Positions 1 to 9,038 are shown, counted from the stretch's first letter. The stretch is DNA of 64,000 nucleotides from Mycolicibacterium malmesburyense (GCF_001050015.1 NZ_CVTB01000133.1:1-64000), one strand, 5' to 3'. The notes: generated by a model not told the origin, from the letters alone. A program made the numbers and translations.

Positions 1-729
1 GCCCAGGCCTCAGCCAGACTGCTGGCGACCGACGGTGCGACGCTGTACTTGCTGGGGCGATCCATGAAGCGGCTGGAAGCGACGCGCGATCGAATTCATG
101 AGGCCGCGCCGGACGCGGAGATCGTGCTGCAGAAGGGGGACCCCGAAGACGAGGACACCGTGAAAGCGGCGGCACAGTCCGCCCACGATGTCCACGGCCG
201 GTTGAACATCGTCATCGGCACGGTGGCCAGCGGCGGCACGGGCCCGCTCGTCGAACAGGACCTCGAAACCTTCACGAATTTCGTGATGGGCAACCTGCGT
301 TCGAACTTTCTGGCGTTGCGCTATTCGGCGCCGCTGATGACGGACGGCGGCTCGATCGTGTTCATCTCGTCGACATCCGCCAAGATTCCGATGGAGGGGC
401 TGGGTCACTACTCTGCGGGCAAGGCCGCGCTCGAGATGTTCATTCGTGTCGCCGCCTCCGAACTGGGCCCGCGCGGCATCCGAGTCAACGCGGTACGTCC
501 GGGTTTGACGGAAGCGGCCACCACTCAGGGCTACATCCACCTCGAGGAATTGACGAGCAGCTTCCTGGAACGGGTACCGCTGGGCAGGCTGGGTGTTTCC
601 GATGACATCGCTCCCGGCGTGCGCTACCTGGCAGGACCGGAATCCGGCTGGATGACGGGGCAGAGCTTCGCGATCGACGGAGGCAATGAGGTGCGGGGCG
701 CACCCCGCGGACCGATGTTCACGGTCTAA
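1..729 (+). CDS. SDR-family oxidoreductase, 5' end outside window
   Basis: This is the C-terminal part (242 codons visible) of a short-chain dehydrogenase/reductase, an NAD(P)-dependent enzyme acting on hydroxyl or keto groups. The frame is open from base 1, so the true start and the Gly-rich cofactor motif lie upstream. The visible part has the catalytic Ser (VFISSTSA), then Y-S-A-G-K of the YxxxK motif, and the C-terminal FAIDGG typical of classical SDRs. The usual NNAG is replaced by GTVASGG. It converges on the next gene with a 4-base overlap. The substrate is unknown; the neighbourhood suggests a CoA ester or steroid-like compound. Confidence 0.9.
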   Translation, partial: AQASARLLATDGATLYLLGRSMKRLEATRDRIHEAAPDAEIVLQKGDPEDEDTVKAAAQSAHDVHGRLNIVIGTVASGGTGPLVEQDLETFTNFVMGNLRSNFLALRYSAPLMTDGGSIVFISSTSAKIPMEGLGHYSAGKAALEMFIRVAASELGPRGIRVNAVRPGLTEAATTQGYIHLEELTSSFLERVPLGRLGVSDDIAPGVRYLAGPESGWMTGQSFAIDGGNEVRGAPRGPMFTV

Positions 730-1805
730 CCGAAGTCCAGCGCGTTGCGGGGGGCGGTGATCGGCAGATCCAGCGACGTTGCGATTCCCGGCGCCGCGTC
801 GACGACGTAGGGGATGGCGTTGACGACCCGCATGGCCGTCGCCTCCATCGCGTTGGCGTTGGCCGACTCTGGCGTGTCCTCGGTGCCGAGGTTCAGGTCA
901 CACCGGATGTGAGGTTGCCCGTCGATGATCAGCCGGTAGGTGCCGTTGGGCGCCGAGGCCCACTCGGGTGCCAGGTCGGGGGCCATCCGATTGATGTGCT
1001 CGATGGTGATCACGGGGTGGCCGTCGACGATTCCGGTGGTCTCGGCCCGCACCGCACCGCAGGTTCCCGCGGGAATGGTTCCACACGCGACATGCAGATC
1101 TCGCGGGGTGAGCACCCGCTCGTAGGACTCGGTGACCTTCTCGAGCTCAACACCAAGAGCTTTGGCCACCAACCCGATCGGCGGTCCCCAGGCGAACTGT
1201 TGGGCACCGTCGAGTTCGAGGAGCGGCGTGAAATCAAGCGGCTTGCCGAAGCCCATGGCGTCGATCATGAGGTCCCGGTTGGGGTATGCCGAGTAGTCGA
1301 AGATCTCCTGCGCCCGTATGGATCGGATGGTGTTCGACAGCGTGCTCAGCAGCACCGCGAGCTGGTCGCCGGCGAAACCGGGTTCGATACCCGACGTGTA
1401 GATCGTGGCTCCTCCGGACAACGCGGCGGCCCGGACCTGATCGGCCAGCTGCGGGATCCATCTGTCGGGGAACATCATTCCCGGGGTGTTGGTGGTCACC
1501 ACGTTGAGCCCGGCATTGAGCAGACGGACGTAGTCGCGCACCGCTGCGGCATCCATCTCCGGGCTGGCCGCGCCGTAGACCACGCAATCGGGCCTGGCGG
1601 CGATGATGTCGTCGAGATCACCCGTGGTGATCACCCCGATCGGGCCCAACCCGACGATCTCGCCGGCGTCGCGTCCGACCTTCTCGGGGCTGTGTACCCA
1701 CACCCCGACCAGGTCCAGGTGCGGCCGTCGGACGATCGCGCGGATCGACAGGCTGCTGATCCAACCGGTCGATATGACGGCGACGCGTAATGGCTTGTCA
1801 GTCAC
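726..1805 (-). CDS. Dihydrodipicolinate reductase-like NAD(P)-binding protein
   Basis: A 359-aa protein of the DapB-like/amine-dehydrogenase-like group common in mycobacterial catabolic clusters. The N-terminal Rossmann region (residues 6-24) reads VAVISTGWISS, so the expected GxGxxG is degenerate; its paralogue at 54512 keeps GPGQVG. The middle has the conserved SGIEPGFAGDQ and DAMGFG segments that match SGVDPGWAND and DFMGFG in the paralogue. The family is known for NAD(P)H-dependent reduction, but the substrate here is unknown. It may be co-transcribed with the CoA ligase upstream (171-base gap). Whether it still binds a dinucleotide normally is uncertain. Confidence 0.85.
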   Translation of the reverse strand: MTDKPLRVAVISTGWISSLSIRAIVRRPHLDLVGVWVHSPEKVGRDAGEIVGLGPIGVITTGDLDDIIAARPDCVVYGAASPEMDAAAVRDYVRLLNAGLNVVTTNTPGMMFPDRWIPQLADQVRAAALSGGATIYTSGIEPGFAGDQLAVLLSTLSNTIRSIRAQEIFDYSAYPNRDLMIDAMGFGKPLDFTPLLELDGAQQFAWGPPIGLVAKALGVELEKVTESYERVLTPRDLHVACGTIPAGTCGAVRAETTGIVDGHPVITIEHINRMAPDLAPEWASAPNGTYRLIIDGQPHIRCDLNLGTEDTPESANANAMEATAMRVVNAIPYVVDAAPGIATSLDLPITAPRNALDFG

Positions 1806-1918
1806 GGATTGAGCTCCTTCGGTATCCCAGAGCGGGGATCGGGGAGGTGGCCCGGTTCCAATGCCTCGTCGCGAATGTACCGGAGCGAGAATGCAAGTTT
1901 CCGAAAATGGAAAACCAT
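1802..1918 (-). CDS. Possible small protein between CoA ligase and DapB-like gene
   Basis: A 38-codon frame, or 47 codons from a GTG at 1945, fills most of the 171-base gap between two minus-strand genes. Its stop overlaps the next start as ATGA. The peptide is amphipathic and ends in an ordered Pro/Gly-rich tail (PDPRSGIPKELNP), which is unusual for random high-G+C translation. There is no clear ribosome binding site and no recognised family, so it may be chance. The overlap with the next gene suggests translational coupling if it is real. Confidence 0.3.
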   Translation of the reverse strand: MVFHFRKLAFSLRYIRDEALEPGHLPDPRSGIPKELNP

Positions 1919-1976
1919 CTTCGCGAGATTTGCCGGGCGCCCCACGGTGTCAGGGCCTAACGCCGGCGCTGCCGCC

Positions 1977-3587
1977 TCACCTCTCGGCCAAGAGATCACT
2001 GAGCTGCTTGGCGAGGTCCGACTTCTTGACCTTGCCCGTGGCGGTGAACGGCAGCGCCTCTTTGTCGGTGACCCAAATGAACTTCGGGACCTTGTATGCC
2101 GACAGGCGGTCGCGGACATCTGCCCGCAGCGCTTCGGCATCCAACAGTGCGTCGCCGCGCGGAACCACCGCGGCGGCCACGATCGTTCCGTTGTGGCCGT
2201 CCTCGGCACCGACGACATACGCCTCGAGAACGCCGTCGCAACCGGACAGGGCCGATTCGACTTCTCCCGGTGTGACGTTGGTGCCGCCACTGGTTTTGAT
2301 CAGGTCGCCCAGCCGCCCGGTGAAGGTGATCCAGCCGTCGTCGTACTGAATTCCGCAATCGCCCGTTCGGTAGTAGCCGTCGGGAGTGAACACGTCCTCC
2401 CGCTCCCGCTTGTACAGCCGCTGCATGAGCGAGTAGCCACGCACCCAGATCTCGCCGTTGTTGCCCGGGGGAACAGGGTCTCCCGTCTCTGGGTCGACGA
2501 GCACATGCGACAACCCCTCGATCGAATAGCCGCCCGTCACCGAGCGATCGGCCGGCTGCGGTGGATACGGGTCGACGCCGATGTGATTGCCGCAGAGTTC
2601 GGTCATCCCCAGCGCATTGGGTCCCTTTGGCCGGCGTTCGGGGGGCACCATGGCGGGCATGCTGGTGCGCTGCAACGAGCTGAGGTCGCGCCGCGCGAAG
2701 TCCGGGTGCTCGGCCAGCGACTTGCCTTGCTGCGGCCAACCGAGCGTGATGGTCGCGCGATGACGCTCGATCAACTCCAGCGCGTCAGCGGCGTCGAACG
2801 CCGGCTGGGTCACCAGCGTCGCACCGTGGTGGATCACCGCATGGATGCCGGTGATCAGGCCGCCGACCCAGAAGAACGGCATTGCCGTGAACATCACCGT
2901 GGTGTTCGTGACGCCGTAATCAAAGGTCAGGTTGTACGTGTGACGCACCAACGTACCGTGTGTGTGCACAGGGCCTTTCGGGTCTCCAGTGCTGCCCGAG
3001 GTGTAGATGATCATCGCGTCGTCGGCCGGCGTCACGCACGACTCGACCTCCGCCAAGAAGTCGGCGCCGTACCGCTCATCCGCGCTGACCGGCAGCGTCG
3101 TCGCCCACGGCCGATCGCAGCGTCCCCACACTGCGATCGTGCGCAGAAACGGCGCGCCCGACACGGCCAGCCTTCCGGGACTGCCCTGGCCGGCGAGGCC
3201 GGGCAGCGCCTCCTCGAGGCGGTCGAGGAAGCTGTGGCCACGGAAGCTCGACTGGGCGAGGATTGCGCGCAGATCGGCGTGCCGGGCGGTCCATGCCAGC
3301 TCAGACGCCTTGTAGAACGTGTTCAGCGGCACCGCGACCGCGCCGATACGCGTGATGGCGAACCAGGCGACCGCCCAGTCGACGCTGTTGGGCATCAGGA
3401 TGCCGACGTGGTCGCCCTTGCCGAAGCCCTGGTCGAGCAGCGCCGTCGCCAACCGCGCAGACTGCTGGTCCAGGTCGGCGTAGGTCAGCGTCTGACCATC
3501 CGATACCAGAAACGGCTTGTCTCCGAACCGCGCCGCAGACGATCTGACGAGGGCGGGGATCGTGGGCGTGAGTGTCGGGAAAGGCAC
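1977..3587 (-). CDS. Acyl-CoA synthetase (AMP-forming, FadD-type)
   Basis: A 536-aa adenylate-forming ligase that activates a carboxylic acid to its CoA thioester through an acyl-AMP. It has the P-loop IIYTSGSTGDPKG near residue 195, the A7/A8 region YYRTGDCG and GRLGDLIKTSG, and the C-terminal catalytic Lys in TATGKVKKSDL. The start is a GTG preceded by AGGAA. Palindrome A at 3658-3675 lies about 70 bases upstream, between this gene and the divergent NTF2-like gene. It probably supplies the first step, activation, for a pathway in this island. The acid used is unknown. Confidence 0.93.
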   Translation of the reverse strand: MPFPTLTPTIPALVRSSAARFGDKPFLVSDGQTLTYADLDQQSARLATALLDQGFGKGDHVGILMPNSVDWAVAWFAITRIGAVAVPLNTFYKASELAWTARHADLRAILAQSSFRGHSFLDRLEEALPGLAGQGSPGRLAVSGAPFLRTIAVWGRCDRPWATTLPVSADERYGADFLAEVESCVTPADDAMIIYTSGSTGDPKGPVHTHGTLVRHTYNLTFDYGVTNTTVMFTAMPFFWVGGLITGIHAVIHHGATLVTQPAFDAADALELIERHRATITLGWPQQGKSLAEHPDFARRDLSSLQRTSMPAMVPPERRPKGPNALGMTELCGNHIGVDPYPPQPADRSVTGGYSIEGLSHVLVDPETGDPVPPGNNGEIWVRGYSLMQRLYKREREDVFTPDGYYRTGDCGIQYDDGWITFTGRLGDLIKTSGGTNVTPGEVESALSGCDGVLEAYVVGAEDGHNGTIVAAAVVPRGDALLDAEALRADVRDRLSAYKVPKFIWVTDKEALPFTATGKVKKSDLAKQLSDLLAER

Positions 3588-3657
3588 GAGGTCGATTCCT
3601 TAGCGGTCCTGCGCTGGGACGGGCTGGCCCCCACAGGATAGCCATCGTCACCGGAAA

Positions 3658-3675
3658 CGAGAATATCGGTTCTCG
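3658..3675. promoter_or_regulatory. Palindrome A (GAGAA-N6-TTCTC), divergent promoter
   Basis: CGAGAA, six bases, TTCTCG: a perfect inverted repeat between the divergent CoA ligase (GTG at 3587) and NTF2-like gene (ATG at 3706). The same 16-base core recurs at 22729, 28918 and 54462. The size and symmetry fit a TetR-family operator. The binding protein is not known. Confidence 0.6.
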
Positions 3676-3705
3676 CTGGATGTCCCTGGCTATTAGACTC
3701 CGGCC

Positions 3706-4254
3706 ATGTCGATGTCCGACCGGGTGGATCGACTCGAGTCCAGCATCGAGATCGCCCAACTGCCCAGCCGCTACGCCATGGCACTCGATGCGCGGGATCT
3801 CGATGCACTGGTGGCGTTGTTCGTCGACGACGTGCCCGCCGGGTCGCACGGCATCGGTAGGGCGGCGCTCAGGCAGTGGTACGACGAGGTGCTTCGCAGG
3901 TTCTATCGCAGCATCCATTTGATCTGCGGGCATGCATTCGATTTCGCCGATCCCGACCATGCGACGGGGTCGACCTACTGCCGGGCCGAGCATGAGGACG
4001 GCGACGGGTGGTATGTCATCACGATGCGCTACGACGACGTCTACGAGCGCCGCGACGGTGCCTGGTACTTCGTCAAGCGACGCGAGCATCCCTGGTACTC
4101 CGTCGACGTGACCGAGCGGCCCGGCCCGGAATTCATCCGGTGGCCCACCGATGTACCGCTGCGCGCACAGATGCCACACCGCATGCCGACCTGGCGGGCA
4201 TTCTGGGACAGCGGTGACCCGGCGCTTCCCGAGCGCCTGTCTAGGCGGCCGTAG
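3706..4254 (+). CDS. SnoaL/NTF2-like protein
   Basis: A 182-aa protein with the NTF2-like fold signature: an N-terminal helix (LESSIEIAQLPSRYAMALDARD) followed by LVALFVDDV, and a C-terminal sheet containing YVITMRYDDVYERRDGAWYFVKRRE. SnoaL-like proteins are small isomerases, hydrolases, dehydratases or ligand-binding proteins. The exact reaction cannot be told from sequence. It is divergent from the CoA ligase across palindrome A and precedes a CoA-transferase/P450 operon. A smaller relative lies at 20104. Confidence 0.85.
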   Translation: MSMSDRVDRLESSIEIAQLPSRYAMALDARDLDALVALFVDDVPAGSHGIGRAALRQWYDEVLRRFYRSIHLICGHAFDFADPDHATGSTYCRAEHEDGDGWYVITMRYDDVYERRDGAWYFVKRREHPWYSVDVTERPGPEFIRWPTDVPLRAQMPHRMPTWRAFWDSGDPALPERLSRRP

Positions 4255-4282
4255 CGCGCACGCAACCCCCCACGATAGTGTG

Positions 4283-4300
4283 ATTCTCAAATCTGAAAAT
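4283..4300. promoter_or_regulatory. Palindrome B (TTCTCA-N4-TGAAAA), upstream of CoA-transferase
   Basis: ATTCTCA, AATC, TGAAAAT: an inverted repeat with one mismatched pair, just upstream of the CoA-transferase/P450 operon. It has the TTCTCA-N4-TGAGAA layout seen at 29546, 33713 and 52445. It is probably an operator. Confidence 0.5.
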
Positions 4301-4342
4301 GCCCGTTAACGCCTGTAGGAGGACGACATTTCCGTCGATAAC

Positions 4343-5548
4343 GTGCTCAGCGGAGTTCGGGTGCTCGAGGTCGCCGCATGGACATTCGTGCCGTCGGCTG
4401 GTGCAGTGCTCGCCGAGTGGGGTGCCGAGGTCATCAAGGTCGAACCGCGTGACGGCGGTGATCCGCAGCGTGGCCTCGTCACCATGGGGATCGTCGATGA
4501 GGGTGGTGGTTCGGTCAACTACATGATCGAGATCCCGAATCGCGGCAAGAAGTCGATCGGTGTCGACCTGAGCACGCCTGGCGGTCGGGACGTGGTGCAC
4601 GCGCTGGCCAAGACCTGCGATGTGTTTCTGACCAGCTATCTACCGGATCGCCGCCGGAGGTTCGGTATCGACGTCGACGACATCCGGGCGGTCAATCCGA
4701 GCATTGTGTATGTGCGGGGATCCGGCCACGGCCCCAAGGGGCCGGACGCGGACAAGCCGGGCTACGACGGTGTCTCGTACTGGGCGCGCGGCGGGATCGC
4801 CACCGCGCTGACGGAGGAGAAGGACGAGCTCGTCCGTTCCCGCCCGGCATTCGGTGACCTCCTCGGCGGCATGACCATCGCAGGCGGTATCGCCGCGGCG
4901 CTGTACAAGAAGGCGACGACCGGCGAGGGGTCGGTCGTGGACGTGTCGCTGCTCGGACTTGCGGCCTGGAACCTCAGCCCCGACGTCGCGGTGAGCCAAA
5001 TCCACGGTGGCAGCGCCATTCCCAAGTTCGGTCATGCGGACGCACCCAATCCGCTTGTGGGGACGTACCGCACGAAGGACGGACGCTACGTCCAGTTGAT
5101 GATGCTTCAACTCGACAAGTTCTACGCCGAAGCGATGCACGTGATCGGGCTTCCGGATCTGATCGATGACCCGCGCTTCGCCGACCCGGCATCACGATTC
5201 GAGAACCGGGTCACCCTCATCGCCTTGCTCGACGAGGCATTCGCCAAGCGCACCCTGTCCGAGTGGCGGGAGACGCTGGCACCGCTCTCGGGTGCGTGGG
5301 GGATCGTGCAGACCCCGGGTGAACTCTGCGACGACCCCGCCGTCACAGCCAACGGATATGTCGCCCATACCCAGACCGTCAGCGGAGTGCCGTTCTCGCT
5401 GCCCACCAATCCCGTTCAGTTCAACGAGCGGTCGGTTACCCCCGGTGGCGCGCCCGAGCACGGTCAGCACACGGAGGAACTACTCATGGACGCCGGGATC
5501 GAGTGGGACACCATCGAAGAACTCAAGGAGTCTGGGGCGATCCTGTGA
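4343..5548 (+). CDS. CaiB/BaiF family (class III) CoA-transferase
   Basis: A 401-aa class III CoA-transferase that moves CoA between carboxylic acids. The start shows GVRVLEVAAWTFVPSAGAVLAEWGAEVIKVE, the hallmark N-terminal fold. The candidate catalytic Asp lies in FGDLLGG near residue 172, followed by TGEGSVVDVSL. The GTG start used here is 20 bases from a perfect AGGAGG (4317-4322). An in-frame ATT at 4328 is only 5 bases from that site and would add ISVDN, so an ATT start is a real possibility. The stop overlaps the P450 start (GTGA), so the two genes form an operon. Confidence 0.92.
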   Translation: MLSGVRVLEVAAWTFVPSAGAVLAEWGAEVIKVEPRDGGDPQRGLVTMGIVDEGGGSVNYMIEIPNRGKKSIGVDLSTPGGRDVVHALAKTCDVFLTSYLPDRRRRFGIDVDDIRAVNPSIVYVRGSGHGPKGPDADKPGYDGVSYWARGGIATALTEEKDELVRSRPAFGDLLGGMTIAGGIAAALYKKATTGEGSVVDVSLLGLAAWNLSPDVAVSQIHGGSAIPKFGHADAPNPLVGTYRTKDGRYVQLMMLQLDKFYAEAMHVIGLPDLIDDPRFADPASRFENRVTLIALLDEAFAKRTLSEWRETLAPLSGAWGIVQTPGELCDDPAVTANGYVAHTQTVSGVPFSLPTNPVQFNERSVTPGGAPEHGQHTEELLMDAGIEWDTIEELKESGAIL

Positions 5549-6774
5549 ATGCGCCCTCGCACGAGGTCGATGGACGGCCCGTCGAGTTCGACCCGTTCTC
5601 GCAAGACTTCTTCGACGGCGCGTACGACACCTACCGTCGCCTGCGCAACGAGGCCCCGATCTACTACAGCAACAAGTGGGACTTCTGGGCGCTGACGCGC
5701 TACGACGACGTGGCACCAGCCACCAAGGACCACGAGACCTTCTCGTCGGCCAAGGGCGCCACCCTCGACATGGTCAAGGCGCACGACGACGCCATCCCGG
5801 TGCCGAAGGTGATCATCTCGATGGATCCGCCGGAGCATCAGAAGATGCGGCGGCTGGTCAGTAACGTCTTCACCCCTCGCGCGATCGCCGCGCTGGAGGA
5901 CATGGTGCGCGAGAAGGTGTATGAGCGCATCGAAGCGTTGAATCCCGAGCAGTTCGACGCCGTCGCCGACTTTTCGGCGCTGTTTCCGAACGAGGTCATC
6001 ACGACCATGCTCGGCGTGCCGAAGGAGGACCGGGACCAGATCCGGCGCTGGCTGGATCTTCTGCTCGAGCGCCGTCCCGGTGAGATCGCCGTTCCCAGAG
6101 AGGGATACGAGGCCTCGATGAATACCGGCCTCTACTATTATGACCTCGTGCAGCAGCGCCGCGCGGCGCCGCAGGACGACATGATCAGCCGTCTCATCGA
6201 GACCGAGATCGAGCGCGATGGCGTGGTGGAGAAGCTCACCGATGTCGACATCACGGGCTTCGCCACGATGCTCGGAGGCGCCGGCGCGGAAACGGTCACC
6301 AAACTGGTGGGAAATGCAATTGTCGCGTTCGCCGACTTCCCCCATCAGTGGCGCAAACTTCGCGATGACCGCAGCAAGATCCCTGCCGCGGTCGAGGAAC
6401 TACTGCGTTATGAGGCGCCGTCGCAGTATCAGGTCCGCACCGCGACGCGCGACGCCACCTACTACGGCACCACGATTCCGAAGGATGCCGCCGTGTTGCT
6501 CGTGACAGGTTCCGCCCTGCGCGACGAGCGGATGTTCGACGACCCCGACCGCCTCGACATCGACCGCGATCGCAAGATGGGCTTCAACCTCGCCTTCGGT
6601 TACGGCGTGCACAGTTGTCTCGGCGCCGCATTGGCGCGTATGGAAAGCCGCATCGCGCTCGATGCGCTGCTCGACTTCATCCCCGAATACGAGGTCGACC
6701 GTGACGGCCTCCGGCGCGTGGCGATGTCCAACGTGTGTGGCTATTCCAACGTCCCGGTGCGCCGAACGGGTTGA
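5545..6774 (+). CDS. Cytochrome P450
   Basis: A 409-aa soluble bacterial P450. The heme-binding loop FGYGVHSCLGA has its Cys ligand at 358, the I-helix has AGAET (246-250), and the K-helix ExxR is E285-R288. The GTG start overlaps the CoA-transferase stop by 4 bases and was preferred to a longer frame from 5503 that has no P450 character. Translational coupling to a CoA-transferase suggests that the substrate is handled as a CoA ester or free acid of the same compound. The subfamily was not assigned. Confidence 0.95.
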   Translation: MNAPSHEVDGRPVEFDPFSQDFFDGAYDTYRRLRNEAPIYYSNKWDFWALTRYDDVAPATKDHETFSSAKGATLDMVKAHDDAIPVPKVIISMDPPEHQKMRRLVSNVFTPRAIAALEDMVREKVYERIEALNPEQFDAVADFSALFPNEVITTMLGVPKEDRDQIRRWLDLLLERRPGEIAVPREGYEASMNTGLYYYDLVQQRRAAPQDDMISRLIETEIERDGVVEKLTDVDITGFATMLGGAGAETVTKLVGNAIVAFADFPHQWRKLRDDRSKIPAAVEELLRYEAPSQYQVRTATRDATYYGTTIPKDAAVLLVTGSALRDERMFDDPDRLDIDRDRKMGFNLAFGYGVHSCLGAALARMESRIALDALLDFIPEYEVDRDGLRRVAMSNVCGYSNVPVRRTG

Positions 6775-6784
6775 ACCCGTATCG

Positions 6785-7399
6785 CTACCGTCGGCGTCGA
6801 CCGCTGTCGACGAATCCGTTCACGGCGTAGGCGCGTACGAATCCGGCCACGGTGTCGTCGTCGCGCATGTCGATCACTGCTGACGGAGTCGTGAACAGTG
6901 AGAACAACATTCGCGCGAACCACTCACATGCCGACGGTACGTCGAGGTCCGAGCGGACCTCGCCGGTCAGCTTGGCAGCGGTCACGTACGGGGTCAGAAA
7001 ATCGGCGCATTCCTTCAGGAGCGTAGCGGCGTTCTTGGTCATCATGAGGCTGACTTCCGCTGCGTCGAAGTACACCTCGGGTTCGATCACCCGACGCGCC
7101 TGGGCCACGAAGACCGCGGCGCGCGTCAACCGCCCCTCCAGCGTGCTGCCCCCGTGGCGGTCGATGGCCTTGGCCATGTTGCGGTAGAACCGTTGCGACG
7201 CCGCCTCGGCGCACGCTTCGACGACCGTCTCCTTGTCCCGGAAGTACTCGTAGAAGGTGCTGCGCGACACGTCGGCCGCGCGGGCGATGTCGACGATGGT
7301 CGTCTTGGCCAGCCCGCGCGTGCGGAAGCAGGAGAAGGCGGCCGAGATGATGGCATCCCGGGTGTCTACCTCCACCGACTGGGTCATGTCAGACGCCAC
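6785..7399 (-). CDS. TetR-family regulator at the end of the igr-like operon
   Basis: A 204-aa TetR-type repressor. The helix-turn-helix lies at about residues 33-60 (TTIVDIARAADVSRSTFYEYFRDKETVV), followed by a helical ligand-binding domain. It is the last gene of the minus-strand operon, 17 bases after the Ltp2-like gene, so it is probably transcribed with the enzymes and may feed back on them. Such regulators often sense an acyl-CoA. No clear palindrome was found directly in front of it. Confidence 0.92.
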   Translation of the reverse strand: MASDMTQSVEVDTRDAIISAAFSCFRTRGLAKTTIVDIARAADVSRSTFYEYFRDKETVVEACAEAASQRFYRNMAKAIDRHGGSTLEGRLTRAAVFVAQARRVIEPEVYFDAAEVSLMMTKNAATLLKECADFLTPYVTAAKLTGEVRSDLDVPSACEWFARMLFSLFTTPSAVIDMRDDDTVAGFVRAYAVNGFVDSGRRRR

Positions 7400-7416
7400 C
7401 GCACGACATTAACCGC

Positions 7417-8589
7417 TCAGCGGTCCGGGGCGAGGATGAGGCCGCTGGTCGGGACGCCGGTGCCAGAGGTCACCAGTACATGTTCGACGTCGTCGACCTG
7501 GTTGTATGAGGTGCCGCGGATCTGGCGGACGCCCTCGGTGATGCCGTTCATCCCGTGGATATAAGCCTCGCCCAGCAGTCCGCCGTTGGTGTTGATGGGC
7601 ATCCTGCCGCCCAGCGAGAGTTCGTCGACGGACACGAAGTCCTTGGCCTCACCGCGCCCGCAGAATCCGAGTTCCTCGAGTTGCGTGAACACGAACGGGG
7701 TGAAGTGGTCGTAGAGGAAGGCGGTCGAGATGTCGTCGGACTTCAATCCTGAGTTGCGCCAGAGCTTGTCGCCGACCACGCCCATCTCGGGCAGGCCGGT
7801 GATGTCGTCGCGGTAGTAACTGGTCATGACCTCGCCGTCGTATGCGGCGCCCTGGGCAGCGGCCGTGATCACGGCAGGGGGCTTGGCGAGATCACGCGCC
7901 CGCTCGACACTGGTCACCACCATCGCCACCCCGCCGTCGCTCTCCTGACAGCAGTCGAGCAGGCGCAACACCGGCTCGATGATCCAGCGTGATTCCTGGT
8001 GCTGTTCGAGGGTGATCGGCTTGTCGTAGAACCAGGCGTCGGGATTCCTGGCCGCATGCTTGCGGTCGATGACGGAGATCTTGCCGAAGTCGGCGTTGGT
8101 GACGCCGTACGTGCTCATGTAGCGCTGAGCGTGCAGGGCAACCCACGCGGCCGGTGTCATGAAGCCGAACGGCGCATACGGGGCCATCCACAGCGGGGTG
8201 ACGCCGGGCTGGCGACCGGCGCCGCCGAACCGAAACCCGGAGCGCTCGTTGAAAGCCCGGTAGCACACGACGGCCTCCGCCGCACCCGTCGCGACCGCCA
8301 TCGCGGCCTGCATCACGGTGCCCGCGGCGGCACCGCCTCCGTGCGGCACCCGGGTGAAGAAGGTGAGGTTCTCGATACCCACGTTGCGGGCGACCTCGAT
8401 CTCCTCGTTCTCGTCGACGGAGAACGTCACCATGCCGTCGATGTCCTTGGGGCTCAAGCCCGCATCTTCGATGGCCGCCTTGACCGCTTCACAGGCCAGT
8501 TGCATCTCGGTCCGCCCGGATTCCTTGGAGAATTCGGTCTGACCGATGCCGACGAGCGCGGCCCTGCCGCCGATGCCGTCCTTGGTCAT
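7417..8589 (-). CDS. Ltp2-like lipid-transfer/thiolase-fold aldolase
   Basis: A 390-aa thiolase-superfamily protein, close to the 386 aa of M. tuberculosis Ltp2. Ltp2 with its DUF35 partner performs a retro-aldol cleavage that releases propionyl-CoA from the steroid side chain. The protein lacks the classic thiolase Cys and GHP motifs. It has Y293 in YDHFT and Y343 in GEAYIHG, which match in position and context the two tyrosines proposed as catalytic in Ltp2 (294 and 344). The start is ATG at 8589, overlapping the MaoC stop by 4 bases. The longer frame upstream is out of family. Confidence 0.88.
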   Translation of the reverse strand: MTKDGIGGRAALVGIGQTEFSKESGRTEMQLACEAVKAAIEDAGLSPKDIDGMVTFSVDENEEIEVARNVGIENLTFFTRVPHGGGAAAGTVMQAAMAVATGAAEAVVCYRAFNERSGFRFGGAGRQPGVTPLWMAPYAPFGFMTPAAWVALHAQRYMSTYGVTNADFGKISVIDRKHAARNPDAWFYDKPITLEQHQESRWIIEPVLRLLDCCQESDGGVAMVVTSVERARDLAKPPAVITAAAQGAAYDGEVMTSYYRDDITGLPEMGVVGDKLWRNSGLKSDDISTAFLYDHFTPFVFTQLEELGFCGRGEAKDFVSVDELSLGGRMPINTNGGLLGEAYIHGMNGITEGVRQIRGTSYNQVDDVEHVLVTSGTGVPTSGLILAPDR

Positions 8590-9038
8590 GCCTCGACACC
8601 CTCGAGCAGGTTCAGCACCGCCGTGCCCTTCACGTGATCGCCCAGGCTGTTGGTGCCTTTGAAGGTGACCTCGACGAGCCCCTCGCCGTCCGCCGAGGAC
8701 TTGTCGGTGACGCTGCCTTCGAACCGCAGCGGGTCGTTCGGATAGGCCGGCACACCGAGCCGGATGGACAGCTTCTTGACCATGGCCTCGGGTCCCGCCC
8801 AGTCGTGCAGAAACTTCACACACAGCCCGTTGGTCGTCAGGATGTTGAGGAAGATGTCTTTGGAGCCTTGGGAATTGGCGAAGTCGCGGTCGTGGTGCAC
8901 CGGCATGTAGTCACGGGACGCGATCGCACCGGCGACGATCAACGTGGTGGTGACGGGAACGTCGAGCGGCGTCACCTGGTCGCCGACGTTGACGTCGTTG
9001 AACGCGAGCGTGGTGGTGCGCTTCAGGGTCGAGGTCAT
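8586..9038 (-). CDS. ChsH1-like MaoC enoyl-CoA hydratase subunit
   Basis: A 150-aa single hot-dog protein. It keeps a catalytic pair, D43 and H48, in SRDYMPVH (the D-x4-H arrangement of MaoC hydratases). In the igr operon ChsH1 is the catalytic half of a heteromeric enoyl-CoA hydratase with ChsH2. The gene overlaps both neighbours by 4 bases (ACAD before, Ltp2-like after). The partner is probably the MaoC protein at 10578, which lacks the His. Confidence 0.88.
   Translation of the reverse strand: MTSTLKRTTTLAFNDVNVGDQVTPLDVPVTTTLIVAGAIASRDYMPVHHDRDFANSQGSKDIFLNILTTNGLCVKFLHDWAGPEAMVKKLSIRLGVPAYPNDPLRFEGSVTDKSSADGEGLVEVTFKGTNSLGDHVKGTAVLNLLEGVEA

Noticed and set aside
1809..3641. 610-codon open frame on the plus strand
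   Set aside because: It is antisense to the CoA ligase at 1977, which carries all adenylation motifs.
7408..7424. ACCGCT-C-AGCGGT dyad at the end of the Ltp2-like gene
   Set aside because: It overlaps the stop codon within an operon. The stem is short and there is no sign of a terminator or operator role.
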